A DNA stretch of 64,000 nt from Isoetes taiwanensis (GCA_021234155.1 JAJEKV010000064.1:5082001-5146000), one strand, 5' to 3'; counted from the stretch's first letter, positions 21,508-32,807 are shown. A program made the numbers and translations. Notes: generated from the letters alone by a model not told the origin.

Positions 21508-22713
21508 TCAGTTTCCCTGTTTTGTAGCTGAAAGTTTTGCAATTTCAAGCAAAGTCTCTTTGGTCATTTGGCAAATGCTTTGAGTCATGATAGCCATGGA
21601 TTCTGCAATTTTCAGGCTATGAGAAGATCTCATTTCTACCAGCTCTTTTACCAATTCAATTTTTCGCAGGGAATCATCTTTCATGAACTCCAATTTCTTG
21701 TCTTCTGCTGCCCCAAACCGAGATGCCATTTCACTGATTCCAGACGCTATGTCCTCATCAATAGCCAATCTAGATCTCTTCTTTGAGACTGGTTTACCTG
21801 CAACTCCAGGCTGCATACAAGCTGCTGATCTAGGACTTATCTCATGCACGCCCTCTTTATCAGCAGAATTGGGAGTACTGTTTGAATTTCCACCATTTGT
21901 GTTCAAACTTGAAGGTGTCTCAAGGGGTTCTGTGTTATTACATGGAGGGTCCGTGTTTGGAATGTCAAATTGTTCTTCCTGGAATGCTGCATTGGTTCCA
22001 AAGGTTTCATAGAATGATTCTGGCATATAAGTTTCCTGGTATGATGAATGCATCTCTGCAGCATGGAATGCTTCTTCCCCAAATGCACCATCATCTCCAG
22101 CACCAGGGAGATCTGTGTGGTTCGTGCAACCTGTTCTCAATTCTTCCATCTTCTCATACCACTGCCAAGAAGAAGGCTCAACCCCTGTTCTATCTTCGGC
22201 ATATTTCTCGTCCTTGAATTTAGATTGTAGCTTGTCCCATTTATTCTTCAGCTGCCTCAATTCAACTAAACCTGGCACTATGGGGGAGAGTCTTTCCAAA
22301 ATTTCTTTCCATTGGGAATTGGAAAGATTGATGCTACCATTGTTATGTGCCTTGAATTCTATTAGATGGTTCAATAATGCAGTGATGGCTTCATCAGACC
22401 AATCCAATGGTGATTTACGCTTTGCTTTCTGGACCATTGGATCGGAATTTGGATCTACAACTACTAATGCTTGGGACTTTCCACAAGAAACAGAGTCTTG
22501 ACTTACTTGCCCTGCCTCAAAGTTTGTCTTTCTAGCACAAACTACCGGGGAATCCGACCTGCTTCTTGTCCTCTTTGATTCTTTTGGAGCAGGAAGTGCA
22601 TGAATTACAGGGGCAGACACTAATCCGGTCATTTTCTTTGCCTTTCTTGGCTGAAATTCCTTTTCACGCCTTGGAGGAACGAAGGCCTTCGAATGATCTG
22701 AAGCCCTTGTCAT
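21508..22713 (-). CDS. MYB/SANT-like (trihelix-type) partner protein of the Harbinger element
   Basis: PIF/Harbinger elements encode a second protein with a MYB/SANT-like DNA-binding domain that recruits the transposase to the termini and helps nuclear import. Here a basic, disordered N-terminus (PRREKEFQPRKAKK, KRTRSRSD) precedes the domain DWSDEAITALLNHL...WKEILERLSP...QLKNKWDKLQSKFKD...SSWQWYEKMEEL (about residues 108-205). A Ser/Asn/Thr-rich linker and a C-terminal helical stretch (KKLEFMKDDSLRKIELVKELVEM) follow, typical of dimerising trihelix-type proteins. No stops occur in about 400 codons. An ATG 12 codons upstream (22749) is also possible, but MTRASDH at 22713 starts the hydrophilic protein. 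Confidence 0.82.
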   Translation of the reverse strand: MTRASDHSKAFVPPRREKEFQPRKAKKMTGLVSAPVIHALPAPKESKRTRSRSDSPVVCARKTNFEAGQVSQDSVSCGKSQALVVVDPNSDPMVQKAKRKSPLDWSDEAITALLNHLIEFKAHNNGSINLSNSQWKEILERLSPIVPGLVELRQLKNKWDKLQSKFKDEKYAEDRTGVEPSSWQWYEKMEELRTGCTNHTDLPGAGDDGAFGEEAFHAAEMHSSYQETYMPESFYETFGTNAAFQEEQFDIPNTDPPCNNTEPLETPSSLNTNGGNSNSTPNSADKEGVHEISPRSAACMQPGVAGKPVSKKRSRLAIDEDIASGISEMASRFGAAEDKKLEFMKDDSLRKIELVKELVEMRSSHSLKIAESMAIMTQSICQMTKETLLEIAKLSATKQGN

Positions 22714-22990
22714 GCTTACAAGTATAAGATCTAAGAAAACTGCAAGCAATGAAGATAATCAGTTTCTAGTTTCTGGCATCCAATCTTCATTACAAAAGGG
22801 AAATCGAATTATGCTAAAATGGAATGCGAGAATCCAAAATTCTTAGGTAGTAATGCCTACCTCGACCTCAATCGACCTTGAATCTAGTCGGATCTGCGCC
22901 AAGAAGCTCTGTAATACCGCTGGAACAGGGAGATTCACGAGAACAGGGGAAGGCCAATTTAGTAAGTGAAAAATATTCCGGCAGGGGTTA

Positions 22991-23040
22991 AGCTTAACGG
23001 GCGGAAACTGGTGGGAAACGGCCCGTCCGCCAGTTAAGCT
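22991..23040. repeat. Hairpin with 15 bp arms near the right side of the Harbinger region
   Basis: AGCTTAACGGGCGGA (22991-23005) is matched in inverted orientation by TCCGCCAGTTAAGCT (23026-23040) with one mismatch and a 20 base loop. The left arm overlaps the palindrome TTAAGCTTAA. It lies 0.3 kb beyond the MYB gene, where the element end is expected, but no partner copy was seen left of the transposase. Confidence 0.7.
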
Positions 23041-23086
23041 AAAATTTGTCTCTCGGGGCATTAAAGGTGAGAGTGGGTTTTCCGCT

Positions 23087-23350
23087 CTCACCTCCCTCTC
23101 GCATCTCTCATCACCTCTCATCGTCTCTCCCACAAAAAAGTCAATCATGTGGGAGAGCTCTCTCTCTCCCTCCCTCCCTCCCTCCCTCCCTCCCTCCCTC
23201 CCTCTCTCTCTCTCCAATCTCTATTCTCTCCTACTTCTCTCTTCTCTCTTCTTCTCTTTTGTATCTTTTAACTGTATCCTCTCTCAATTCTCTATATTCT
23301 CTTCTCTTTCTGTTCTTTAATTTTTCTTTTTTGTTGTCTCTCTTTCTTCG
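23087..23350 (+). repeat. Pyrimidine tract with CCCT tandem repeat
   Basis: Mostly C/T on the plus strand, with about eight consecutive CCCT units at 23166-23206, then CTCTCT and TTCTCT runs. A (CTAT)n microsatellite follows separately at about 23480-23512. Confidence 0.85.
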
Positions 23351-23519
23351 GTACTGTTGGGGGTCAAATCCTAACAGACGCAATGTAAGGTGGTTGGGGG
23401 CAGGGCCCAACCGAGCAATGTAGTGTGGTGTGTGGTCACATGTCCAGTTGGATGCTGCCTAGTGGCGTGACATTAAAATACTATCTATCTATCTATCTAC
23501 CTATCTATTCTCAGCATCA

Positions 23520-24420
23520 TCATGACCTTATTCATGTTTTAGATACTCAAATCCAACATTTGCCTCCTGCATTATGAGATCATATTTAGAGTATTTATTT
23601 TGAGGGATGCTTGAAAGGCACATCTATGACATTGTCTATTTCGACACTGGGCACACCTCTTACAGTTAGTTTTTACCTTGGTTACTAACTATAATAGTTA
23701 GAACTCTATATAGACGGTGGATGTCTCAGTGCAAACTTCAGAGCCAAAAATTGAGGTGGAAGTTAAGATGGGAGCGCAAATCTCTCCACTAGAAGGTACA
23801 GTGGAATATGAATATACACATCCGATGGATGAGCAAGATCATGGCTTGGATACTAGAGCCCTAAATCTGCATATCATAGGGCTTGAAGAGATGATGATAG
23901 ACACTCCCATCTAATTGAGGCTTTGCATTGTTTGAGTAATGTCATGCATGTACATGTTGATGTAGTATGCTTGTCAGGTAGGAGCTGTCACTGATCGGCT
24001 TCGCCATCTTCTGGTACGATTCCAAGATGCACTTAGTCAACTCCAAATTTTTCAGCATGGCAACCATCTCAAAGGTACGAAGTTCTCAGCACAAGAATAT
24101 CTCTCTCCTCTTCAGCTTTGTAAGTGTAGAGAGGAGTTATGCAAAATGAGACAAGCGTGGATCCAAAAGAACTAGGCAGTGTATCGTGGAGGTACAACAA
24201 TTATTCTAGACCATTAGCCATCAAACCATGGATTTGGTTATGTTTAGATAACATGAACCATATATTATTATAATTAAATTCAAAGTCTGATTTAATTGTC
24301 TGGCTTAATGGCTTAATGGCAAATTCATAGTTCGTACGACTTTTGCCCAAGCTTTGTAACGTTTTCATTTTCATTATGTTTGGTGTTGTTCTGGGTTGTT
24401 ATAGCCCATTGTATAGGTCT
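23520..24420. other. Gene-free stretch
   Basis: No recognised gene. A 65-codon frame at 23717-23914 (acidic, ending with MMIDTPI) has no family resemblance and is not called. Confidence 0.45.
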
Positions 24421-27097
24421 CATGGCCCCTCCCCTCCCTCCCCTCCCCCTCCCCCCCTCCCCTCCTCCCTCTTCCTCTCCCCATCCATGGGCGCTTCCAA
24501 GACAACTAAGAGCACCTTGAAACCCTTAAGGCCGTTTGGATCAAATACGGTTGGTGATGGGGACGAGGCAACTGACAAGCGGATGTCGGGAAAACACGTT
24601 GAAGAGCTAAATCTGGCCCTAAGAAAACTTCGGTGGGTCCAATAACCAGAGCAACGGCCTGTTCTTCTGTTCTGGATCCTGTCACAGCAGCCACAACCAC
24701 AAACTTTTTCGTTCCAGAGGAAACTAATCTAGGAAGAAACAGTGACAGTAAGGGGTCAGAGGTTTCATTACAGGAAATGATGGAGGTTATGCATGATAAT
24801 ATGAAGATGATGCTCTAAGATTTTAAAAATGAGCTTATGAGAGAATTTATGGGGACTGAGATGCAAGAAATGCCGAGGGAAAAGAAACAATTTCTGGCAG
24901 CAGAATTCAAGCAAGAATTGGAGAGAGTTGAATAAGAAAATGATGTTATCGTACAAAAGTTAAGAGAAGACATGGATTCGATACAAAAGAGGTTGTATTC
25001 ACACAGCAAACAGAAAATGAAGAAAATGGAGATGAGAATGAAGAATCACAATTAACAATCTTTATGGGGGGATCAGGATAGAAAGAACAGAGCTTTAAAT
25101 CTTAAATCTCAGACTGGTCGGATTACCAGAAGAGGACAATGAGCAGATAAAAAGTATTATGGAAAACTTTCTGGAAACAAGAATGCAGATTGCTTCTCCT
25201 AGGATAGCAGAGGCTTTTTGAGTGGGAAAAAAGGCAAAAGGCAAACTGGAACCACCATGTAGTGATAAAATTAAGAGAGAAAGAAGATAGACTGAATGTG
25301 TCAAGGAAAAGGGCTATTCTGAAAGACCAGAATGTTTGAATCAATGAAGACTTGATAAAAGAGCAGTATCAAATCAATAAAGAAGAGTTGAAGAAGTTCA
25401 AGGGGGCAAAAAGTCAAAACAAACAAGTCTTCTGGAGGCGAGGACGAGTTGTCATAAATGAATAGGAAGGAGAGACCATTAGAATTCCTGTCTGGAGCAT
25501 CAGCATGCTCACAGACACCTAGGTATGTAGTATATCAAGTGTTCTTCAGCAAATAGATCGGATTTGTTTTGTAGAAACTTGGGAACATGAGCAATACGAA
25601 ACACCGTAGTTGGATTTCATAAAATTTCATCAGTGAAATGAAATAGGAAATACAAGCTACAGTGGCAATGGGGAAATAGTTTGTTATGCCAGGAGGAAAA
25701 TTTTTCATAGAATCAAGGAGACCAAAACGAACTCTCAACAATACTTGTGGGTAGAGATTGTGGGTCAAAAACCTGTATTCTTAGCCAGTTGTTATTATGC
25801 ACCAATCTACAAAAAAATATACGATAATGGAGATTCTGACAGGACGGACCCATTATTTCAAATAGAACAAGACATTCTACAATCTTCAAGAAAAGGAGAT
25901 GTAATAGTGATGGGAGACTTTAATGGCAGAACCAAACAGGCAAGCGACAATCTTGAAACAAGAGAGAGACCCACTTTGGATGGAAGAAATGGACGAAGAC
26001 GATAGTAAAATTGCTGGTTGGGGCAAGGAGCTCAGAAGATACAACTTATACAACACAAATGGGAAAGTGTCTTCTTGACACGTGCAGCGGTCTAGATTTG
26101 AGAATTTTGATGGGCTAGACATGTTTCTAGGATCAGCTAAATGTACTTGCAGAGGTAAAAGTGTCGTTGACTATGTGATTTGTGGAGAGGAAACAACCAG
26201 GAGAATAAGGAACGTACATGTTTGGGATCAGCAACTCGAATCTAACCATGTACCTATTTCCTTTCATTTGACTATGGATACATTTCCAGGAAAAAAAACA
26301 GCAAGTTCGTAATGATGGCATTAGAATAGATCATAAAAGATCAAGCAAGTACAGGTAGATTTGCGAGACAAGATTGCATGAATTGAAGGATATGCAGCAT
26401 CTATTAGAACTAGACAAGCTTATCTAGAACATTTTATTAGACAACTAAAAAAGTTTTTGCTCATGGCAGAAAAGCAAAAGGGCTTCCCTGTAACAATTGG
26501 TTTGATAATGAATGCAAGGACAAACATAAAAATATCTGATGGCATGCAAGGAAGATAAGAAACTAGAAAAGAAATCTTATGTTGCAATAAATTAGGCGAA
26601 CAAAAAGGAAATTCCTATTTGATCAGAGAGCCCAAGGCATGTTGAAACAACTTAAAAAAGAAGACATCTGAGAACTTTGATAACGGGGCAATGGAATTAT
26701 TCCATCATGTGTGGAAGCTATATCGGCAAAAAGACATAGAAGCTATGATACAGATGGAGCAGCAAACACCTGTAGAGTTTATCATTGAAGATGATGTTAC
26801 AAAAGGAATAAGCTTTCTAATGGCAAAGCAGTGGATGCAAATGACCTTGTGGCAGAAATGCTAAAGTGAGAAGGTGATGAGTTTATAGAGCCTATCACAT
26901 GGATGTTGAATGCTTCAATAAGAGATGGCTTTCCAGAATTATGGCAGGTGAACCAGATTATTCCCATATCCAAAGGAGGAAATAAGACAGACATCAATAA
27001 TTATAGAACAATCTTGGTTGTAGCATCTTTTCTAAACTTTTTGCATCTATCTTAGAATTCAAAATCAATGATTGGACGAAGAAGAAACTTGTGTGCT
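24421..27097 (+). mobile_element. LINE, 5' half: ORF1-like region, APE endonuclease, start of RT (decayed)
   Basis: After a C-rich block (24425-24480) a decayed ORF1-like region has coiled-coil-type sequence (FKNELMREFMGTEM, LREDMDSIQKRLYS; 24810-25000) and an RRM-like stretch (LVGLPEEDNEQ across frames, about 25105-25150). An apurinic-type endonuclease follows: FVETWEHE (about 25568), QQYLWVEI, ASCYYAP, VMGDFNGRT (25907-25935) and SNHVPIS (about 26240-26260). The first RT block (NYR, about 26999) comes next. Stops and frameshifts are frequent. The sequence stops abruptly in the RT at about 27097, where a minus-strand LINE begins. The RT resumes with the next motif at 34673, so the two pieces are probably one element split by insertion. 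Confidence 0.75.
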
Positions 27098-27098
27098 A

Positions 27099-28618
27099 AG
27101 GAAGGAAGGAAGGTATTTTTATCGTCCGCGGAGACCAATCGGTCTATGGGACCCAATACAAAAACGCAGCAAGCGGATTACTGCCCAGATTAAAAAACCC
27201 CCGCCCCGAAGGGTTTTCGAGGGAAAAACCGTGGCAGCAATCAGCCTGCTGACAAACTGTCCTAACATATAAAATGCAAAAACACCCAAATATATACAGT
27301 CATGCACTGCACCCATAGTGCCTAATCAGCGGGCAGCCAGGCGGGGGCAAAGGTGACCTCGGAGATCCAGTACCTCCTGAATGTACGACCCCAGGGCACG
27401 TACTGACGGTGTGTTCATCAACAAATGTAAGGGCAAGTCCGGCCGTACTAAGAGAGCGTATCTGGCCCGGATCTGACTGAACGCTGGGCAACTCTGGAAA
27501 GTGTGAGACTCATCCTCAATGGCACCCGTTTGACAGCACTGACAGAGCCTGTCCTGGGGGGGGCTCCCCAATCCACCTGCCCGTCTCGATGCAAAGATGG
27601 TGGGCACCTGTGCGAATGGAGGCAATGAGTCTGCGCTTTTGGGGCATTTGGGAATGCGAGTAGAGTGGGCCCCAGGGCTAACACGAGGTTGATGTGCTCC
27701 TTGTAATGGGCGTTTTGACCTGCTCTAGGCCGGGGGTCCCGAGCTTGCCAAGGAAGCAAGCATCTAGGTACTCTCGCAGTACATCACGCGATCGGCAGCT
27801 GTGTCCACACGCGCGCACTTTGTGCTCTGCCGCGTTCCATCCGGCGAGCCAGCGATCTCTCTTACCCCTCCAACGGGCCACGGCAGCTGCGGACCCATTG
27901 CCACAAAGTGTAAGCCAGGTGCACGGGAGCCGAGCATCACCCATAGTAACCACTTTAGAAAATAGGCGATGTGTCTATCATCAGGGCTGCCAGCTGGCGG
28001 CAAGAATCGGTTTCCCTCTGGTGAGAATCCGATAGGGGACGAAGGTTTCACCCCAAGTGCACAGTGCCAAAATGCCTTCGCACCTGCTCCAAGTCATTCC
28101 AGGAGTCGCCAAAGAGACGCATAGACCACAAACCTCGACCCGTCATGTATGACAGGGAGGGCTCGACCGGTGCAAAACAGATGTGACCGATGGCCCCAAT
28201 CATAGAGCTCTGCCTGGGGTGATTTGTTATTCAAGATGGCATAAAGCGCTTTCCGGCCTACATCACCCATAGCGGATAGACGCCTCCCCAGAGGCGAGGA
28301 GGGAACTCCACCCCTAGGTACTTGTAGGTGGGCGTGACCTCCACGTGCCGCCCCCTCGATATGTGAGTGCCTGAGGCATGGGGTGACGCGGAAGGGATAT
28401 GAGGACCACCACGGTCTTAGCCGATTCACGCCAAGATGTCGTAGCCCCACAAAATGTGTCTAGGGCATCCAGATGAGACTGCATAGCTTCTGGGGTGTGG
28501 GCCAGCAGGCCAACATCGTCCGCATAGATGAGTTGGCGGATGACCTGGTGCAAAAGCTGTATGCCATCCCCCCCATGCTCAGTAAGCCAGGGCTCTAACT
28601 GATCAATGTAGAGGCCAA
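27099..28618 (-). mobile_element. LINE-1w, 3' half (RT C-terminal half to 3' tail), minus strand
   Basis: On the minus strand this starts in the RT at GLYIDQLEPWL (about 28610). It contains the catalytic IYADDVGLLA (about 28520-28550), the RHIAYF..VVTMGDAR segment (about 27960), a C-terminal zinc-knuckle-like CCQTGAIEDESHTFQSCP (about 27480-27540) and the family 3' UTR. It ends CGTCCACGG-inverse/TTTTATCG at 27114-27130, followed by a CCTT tail (27099-27113). Frames are broken. Its 5' edge falls about 34 bp of family sequence after the point where the minus-strand LINE at 34.67-32.81 kb stops, so the two are probably one copy split by a 4.2 kb insertion. Confidence 0.8.
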
Positions 28619-28790
28619 TTGGAAGTCACCACGATGGCTAAGCATGACCTATGCATTTGTATTGTGGCTAATTGATGAGCTGATATTCTGATTTTCATTG
28701 TGTGAGACTTTCCTTGAAATATATACATCTTAAATAATAAAAGAACGGTAAACACAAGTAGTAACTTCTCACTGTCGGTTCAATTTTTAG

Positions 28791-29140
28791 CTTGGGCATG
28801 CAGGATTCCTGGGGTCCTCTCAGAGTTCTTACTGTGGCTGCACTGATAAATGGAGCAGGAGATATTTTATATTGTACAATTATGGGATACGGGATTGCAA
28901 GTGCTGCATGGGCAACTATGTTCTCTCAGGTATTGCAACATCCCTTGCATTTCTACGCGATACAGAGGACCTTTGAGACAATGCAAATGTCTGGATATGC
29001 AGTATGTTGGAACTATTTTATTGCTACTCTCACTTGAACGAAGGGGTTACAGGACGACGGCAATATATATACCTTCAATCAGTGACTTATGGAAGATGCT
29101 TGAGATTGGTGCACCTGTCCTTCTAATTATGCTTTCAAAG
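28791..29140 (+). pseudogene. MATE/DETOXIFICATION transporter fragment (two exons)
   Basis: Two exons of a MATE efflux transporter are visible with correct splice borders: 28791-28929 ([13 protein letters not shown]...[15 protein letters not shown], then gtattg) and 29003-29140 ([17 protein letters not shown]...LWKMLEIGAPVLLIMLSK, then gtacat). They keep reading frame across the intron. The sequence resembles the chloroplast-type EDS5-like subgroup, in which DSWGPL, GYGIAGAAWATM-like and APV..TM.SK-like blocks occur in this order. Further exons before and after are not seen in the surrounding 4 kb. It is therefore a captured or leftover fragment rather than a gene. Retained introns mean it moved as DNA, not through spliced RNA. 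Confidence 0.8.
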
Positions 29141-30233
29141 GTACATATGATGGGGAATATGGAAAGGAAATCACCTTGTTATGTTGGTTGACAAGTTTAC
29201 CTTTGTAGAATGGTTTTCTAGTCACAACCATAGAAAAAACCATGTAGTGTTTTAATTTTGGGTGCCTTGTGTTAATCCGTCTACTAAATAGAGTCTACGA
29301 ACTTATCGTGTTTGTTTTTGGACCAGAAGATCGTCTTATCCCATATTCAAGTGCGGTACAATAGTCTTATTCATTAGCATAGCTGTGTATTTAGGGCTAG
29401 TGAACAGGATGCTAGCTCTAACAAAATAAGCTGGTATAGCTGGAAATTAAGCATCACAAATGCATCTTATAATTTCAAAGGTTTTCCCTCTCCAATAATG
29501 ACAACTATTTTTTAGATCCTGAAATAATAGATTCATTAATACTAGGACATGGTCAAGTATCAGATCTGCCAGTTCCAAAAAGAACATACTATGTCAGTTT
29601 CAGTGGAAAGTCTGCTTATATTGCAAGATTTTGGATCATGAGGCTTATGACCATGGATTTCTTCATGGATATTGCCTTGTAAAACAAGACATATGGAAGC
29701 AAGATATATTATTCCATGGTTGCAGAAGTGTCAAGCCTTAACAATTCAGATTGACATAGAAACCCATGTTGTATCTTTTGTTTGCCATTTCGTTCTACTT
29801 GTCTCTGTCATTATCATTTCCTTCTTTGTATAGGCTTATCTTTCTGCATATTTCAGTTAAAGATTTCTGCTTAGTCAGTTTGAATATCACAACAAAGGTC
29901 TTTTGCTATGCTAGTGAATTGCAGTCATGGAAAGGTGTTTCATTTAGTAACTTGCCAATAGTCTGGCCATCTAAAATACCCACAGATTTTTTGCCTAATA
30001 AATAAATGTCAAACGGCATTGCTTGCCCAAATTCACCATAGACATATGAGGCATGAAGAGGATGAGTGGCAGTCCAAAATTTCAAAGGTAGTGGAGAGTA
30101 ACGGGCCTAGGGTTAAACTTTTGTGAATTGCAGTATCAAGCTTTCCCACCTTAAACATTTGGGAAAAACTACTAGGATGAATACCTTAGTTGGATTCACT
30201 ACTAGATGAACTATTATGAAAATTTGGATTTAT
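29141..30233. other. Spacer between MATE exons and SAM-domain ORF
   Basis: I looked for the next MATE exons and found none. The sequence is AT-rich and without convincing coding potential; a 79-codon frame at 29766-30005 is not called. Confidence 0.45.
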
Positions 30234-30327
30234 GCTGCTGACGAGCAACTTTACAAGCATTGCTATTTTGGTTTTTTATGTCTGCTGATGAGCAACTCTA
30301 CAAGCATTGCTATTTTGGTTTTTTATG
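30234..30327. repeat. 48 bp tandem duplication
   Basis: The unit GCTGAYGAGCAACTYTACAAG plus CATTGCTATTTTGGTTTTTTATG occurs twice head to tail (30234-30281 and 30282-30327) with two substitutions. It lies in the 5' flank of the SAM-domain ORF. Confidence 0.9.
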
Positions 30328-30512
30328 CCTTACCTTACCTTGCATTGCCTGCATACAACCTAAGTACTTGGAGATGATTACTTGGACCTGCACAATTCCT
30401 CATCTTTTGACAACTGCATTAACTATTTGTTTGGAAGTTGTGCCATATTTATTCTACATACCACTTCGTATTGATGCTACTTTTACTCTTCTTCTAGATT
30501 GCTTGCATCTAT

Positions 30513-31208
30513 ATGGCTGAAAGTCTGCCAACACTCTCCGAGGTCTCAATGTGGCAGCCTAAAGATGTGGCTGCGTATATCTTTAGTCGTTTCTCTTCTA
30601 CGCCGGTGGAGATTGGGGAAACATTAGTTGTTGAGAAGCAGGTATATGGGATGAGTTTTCTGAATTTCCAACTCAATGATTGGCTTGAATTAGGTTTCGT
30701 AAGAGGGTTGGCTGTTGGGATTGCGGGCCTGCGTGATGAAATCAAGAGCAATGCTTCTCTTACTACTGTTTGTACAAATGGATCAATGCTTACCGTCTCC
30801 AAAGGAGGTATGTCTAGCCATCAATCAGCTCTAAACGCTGATGCAATTGTAGAGCAAGATGTAAGAAGTGATGAACAAAGGGATATGAGACGTGATGTTG
30901 GTTGTCTTGAGAGTTACGGTCAAGTACGATTTGATAAAGTCCCAAAAGCTGGCCATGTTTTTACAGTATTGAGCAGGGGACCAGATTTAAAAAATGGTAG
31001 GTTGGCTTTAAAGAAAACAGGGCATCGTTCTCAGTGGCTGCAAATGGTAAATCATAGGGAGATTCGCAATGCTGTGCTATCCGCATTTCAACTGTCAACC
31101 ATTCAACTGTCACTTTTACAGGGTGATTGCATATTGAGACCTTGGACAAACTTAAGACAGATGCATCTATTTATTATGTTTTATTATGATATTGCCTTAA
31201 GAGTTTAG
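30513..31208 (+). CDS. SAM-domain-like protein, 231 aa
   Basis: The N-terminal 75 residues fit a sterile alpha motif: VSMWQPKDVAAYIFSRF, then YGMSFLNFQLNDWLELGF and GLAVGIAGLRDEIKS. This matches the W..DV..W, G..LL.L....L..LG, G....I...I pattern of SAM helices 1, 3, 4 and 5. SAM domains mediate protein-protein or RNA binding. The remainder (residues 80-231) is hydrophilic and unrecognised, and may run into intron or non-coding sequence after about residue 150. A splice acceptor could precede ATG 30513 (TCTTCTAG at about 30494-30501). It lies in the same 4.2 kb segment as the MATE exons, so it may be a captured 5' gene fragment. Confidence 0.5.
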   Translation: MAESLPTLSEVSMWQPKDVAAYIFSRFSSTPVEIGETLVVEKQVYGMSFLNFQLNDWLELGFVRGLAVGIAGLRDEIKSNASLTTVCTNGSMLTVSKGGMSSHQSALNADAIVEQDVRSDEQRDMRRDVGCLESYGQVRFDKVPKAGHVFTVLSRGPDLKNGRLALKKTGHRSQWLQMVNHREIRNAVLSAFQLSTIQLSLLQGDCILRPWTNLRQMHLFIMFYYDIALRV

Positions 31209-31389
31209 TAGAATTTGCAATTGTGTTTTACTTTTATTATATTGATCCATTGTCAATGTAATATTTATTGTAGCCTCCTATACATTGATTTTTGAAATCA
31301 ATCTATCTTTACTTGGAAAACTAGTTGTGGTTACCGCTTGTAAGCCATTAAAGAAGGACATGTAAACACAAATGCTTTTAATGAAATGT

Positions 31390-31930
31390 AGAACTGGTTA
31401 AGAACTATTTCAAACTGCTATGAAACCATCGAGGAGAAGCTTAACTGCTTGGACGTGAAAAATAATCATGGTTAATAATCTTAACCACTAGGAGACCACT
31501 ACATTTTAACTGCTTCTTAGTCTAATATTAAATGCTTGGATGTGAAAAACATGTATGCTTGATAGTCCTAACCACTAGGCATATGGACGCGAAAAACAAT
31601 TATGGTTAATAATCTTAACCACTACGAGACCACTACATTTTAACTGCTTCTTGTAGTCTAATCTTAAGTGCTTGGACGTGAAAAACATTTACGATAAATA
31701 GTCTTAACCACTAGTCATATGGACGTGAATAACATTTATCAATAGGCATATGGACGTGAAAAATGTTTATAGTTAATAGTCTTAACCAGTAGTAAACTAC
31801 TATATTTAACTACTTGTTTTAATCTAATCTTAAATGTTTGGACGTGAAAAACCTTTGTGGTTAAGAGTCTTGACCACTAGGCCTATGGAATTGAAAACAT
31901 TTATGGTTAAGAGTCTTGACCACTAGGCAT
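31390..31930. repeat. Compound tandem repeat around GGACGTGAAAAAC...AACCACTA
   Basis: A short module (GGACGTGAAAAACATTTATGGTTAATAGTCTTAACCACTAGGCATAT) recurs at least seven times. It is interspersed with a longer module (GAGACCACTACATTTTAACTGCTTCTT plus AGTCTAATCTTAAATGCTT) seen about three times, giving a two-level structure. Copies differ by substitutions. No ORF is present. Confidence 0.85.
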
Positions 31931-32807
31931 AAATATCAAGAAACTATGTAGTCATAGAACAAATGCATACATATATAATCAATATGTTTTCATTCATTAA
32001 CCAAAAGTGCTTCAGATCATAGAGAGGTAGTGATTTGTCATCATCACCATTGCTTGTATGATTGAAGAAACTATTAGGTCTTCAGTGAAAAGATCGCCAT
32101 TCTTTCTATGCAGTAACCTAAGAAGCTTAACACTAGAAATCGTTTAGTGGTTTATCATTATTAACAAGTACACTTTGAGTGGGAAGGACGTCATGCCCTT
32201 TTATGCATTAATTGAAACGCTTTAGACTAGAAGCCATTAGTGGATTATCAACTTTAATAAGTACTACAATACGTAAGAAACCATCCATAGTTCTTAATGG
32301 TTTTAGTCTATTAACTTGAAATGCTTCAGACTACATAACATTACTAGTTTATCAATGATAACCATGAACCTGATGCATTACAAAACCATGCACATTTTGA
32401 GCAAAACAATTATATCTAATTTTGATAAGCACAATAGTGCTTTAATAGAAAACCCTAAACACTTTGACTAATCAACTAATAGTGATTTATTGCTATTAAC
32501 ACAATTCGAACCGTGCTGGTTTACCATGAAAATTAGCCGGGCCAGTTTTCCACAATAACAAACCACAACAACTACCACATTATGAAATCATATGGATAGA
32601 GCACTACATTGAAACCACATCCACAACCATCACGTTATACCACATGGACAAACCGTACCCTAAAAACGATATAATGTACCACATCCACGTACCAACATCT
32701 AATACCACTTTCACAAACCACCATGACGTAATACCACCTTAACAAACCTTACAAGAAGACCAACTAGTTTAGCCACATATGGTTTTTAATGAAATTAACC
32801 CCCAAAC
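31931..32807. other. AT-rich, gene-free, with degenerate short repeats
   Basis: No gene. Segments such as TTTAGTGGTTTATCATTATTAAC recur loosely (31990-32490), and a degenerate ACCACA/ACCAC-rich stretch covers 32510-32740. It runs up to the junction with the minus-strand LINE. Confidence 0.5.

Noticed and set aside
18505-23050. Terminal inverted repeats with TTA/TAA target duplications for the Harbinger element
   Set aside because: Candidate G-rich and T-rich stretches near 18735 and 23050 do not pair; no supported ends.
23046-23423. Plus-strand 125-codon frame with PPSLPPSLPPSL repeats and its minus-strand mirror with GREGGREGG repeats
   Set aside because: Direct readout of the CCCT microsatellite; not a gene.
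27694-28035. Plus-strand 113-codon frame
   Set aside because: Antisense shadow of the minus-strand LINE C-terminal region.
29142-30500. Remaining MATE exons after the second exon
   Set aside because: No translation of this interval gives the expected next MATE blocks, so the fragment ends at 29140.
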